29,787 nt of DNA from Fragilaria crotonensis (Eukaryota; Bacillariophyta; Fragilariophyceae; Fragilariales; Fragilariaceae), in the NCBI GenBank assembly GCA_022925895.1, contig JAKSYS010000728.1, forward strand, positions 1 through 29,787. The letters are read 5' to 3'. Position numbers and translations under genes: made by a program. Below the pieces are notes generated by a model, which was not told the origin of the DNA, ran no database searches, and was given only the letters and a program-made list of their open reading frames with translations. Below, one piece after another: positions 29,758-29,787 of this stretch; positions within the stretch are counted from its first letter, which is position 1; every line of letters begins with the position of its first letter.

Positions 29758-29787
29758 GGCGATGGGAGGTGAGTAGTTTATGTGGCA

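Noticed and set aside
1-29787. tRNA, rRNA or snRNA genes
   Set aside because: No cloverleaf, conserved tRNA box or rRNA string was recognised on either strand by reading.

Overview
The window looks like nuclear DNA of a diatom, probably a pennate one; the species is inferred, not proven. The pointers are a secreted Lys/Ser/Gly protein with silaffin-like repeats at the left edge, intronless nuclear-type genes for a vacuolar-type SPX-MFS phosphate transporter and glycogenin-like GT8 glycosyltransferases, a decayed RNase H retroelement, a decayed eukaryotic DDE transposon, and gene-poor spacers rich in GTAC/TAGTAC. Nothing bacterial (operons, ribosome binding sites) or viral was seen.

Layout. 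(1) 1-805, minus: a secreted silaffin-like protein whose 3' end lies beyond the left edge. (2) 1767-4017, minus: SPX-MFS copy A, complete except for one extra base. (3) 4018-6590: spacer with no clear gene. (4) 6658-9135, plus: GT8 gene 1, which carries two complete GT8 domains in one polypeptide. (5) 9262-14511: a decayed RNase H element and a decayed DDE transposon. (6) 14512-14883, minus: C-terminal remnant of SPX-MFS copy B. (7) 14884-21552: long gene-poor stretch. (8) 21553-23346, plus: GT8 gene 2. (9) 23484-24057, minus: SPX-MFS copy C, reduced by internal deletions. (10) 24058-25723: spacer with repeats and a long hairpin. (11) 25724-27346, plus: GT8 gene 3. (12) 27468-29717, minus: SPX-MFS copy D, intact.

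The main pattern is a repeated two-gene cassette, GT8 (+) facing SPX-MFS (-), with about 120-140 bp between the two 3' ends. It is seen intact at 25.7-29.7 kb, with a ruined transporter at 21.5-24.1 kb, and split by transposable elements at 6.7-14.9 kb. A fourth transporter stands alone at the left. The GT8 copies differ mainly in their lumenal stem, which contains 1, 2 or 3 copies of a 56-residue unit, and in the in-frame fusion of a second catalytic domain in gene 1. Genes 2 and 3 share 305 identical bases, which suggests recent gene conversion.

Function is inferred from families. The GT8 proteins are probable Golgi type II membrane glycosyltransferases. The SPX-MFS proteins probably move phosphate across the vacuolar membrane under inositol-pyrophosphate control, although the SPX basic cluster is altered. 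The silaffin-like protein would act in the silica deposition vesicle or cell wall. A direct functional link among the three is not shown by the sequence.
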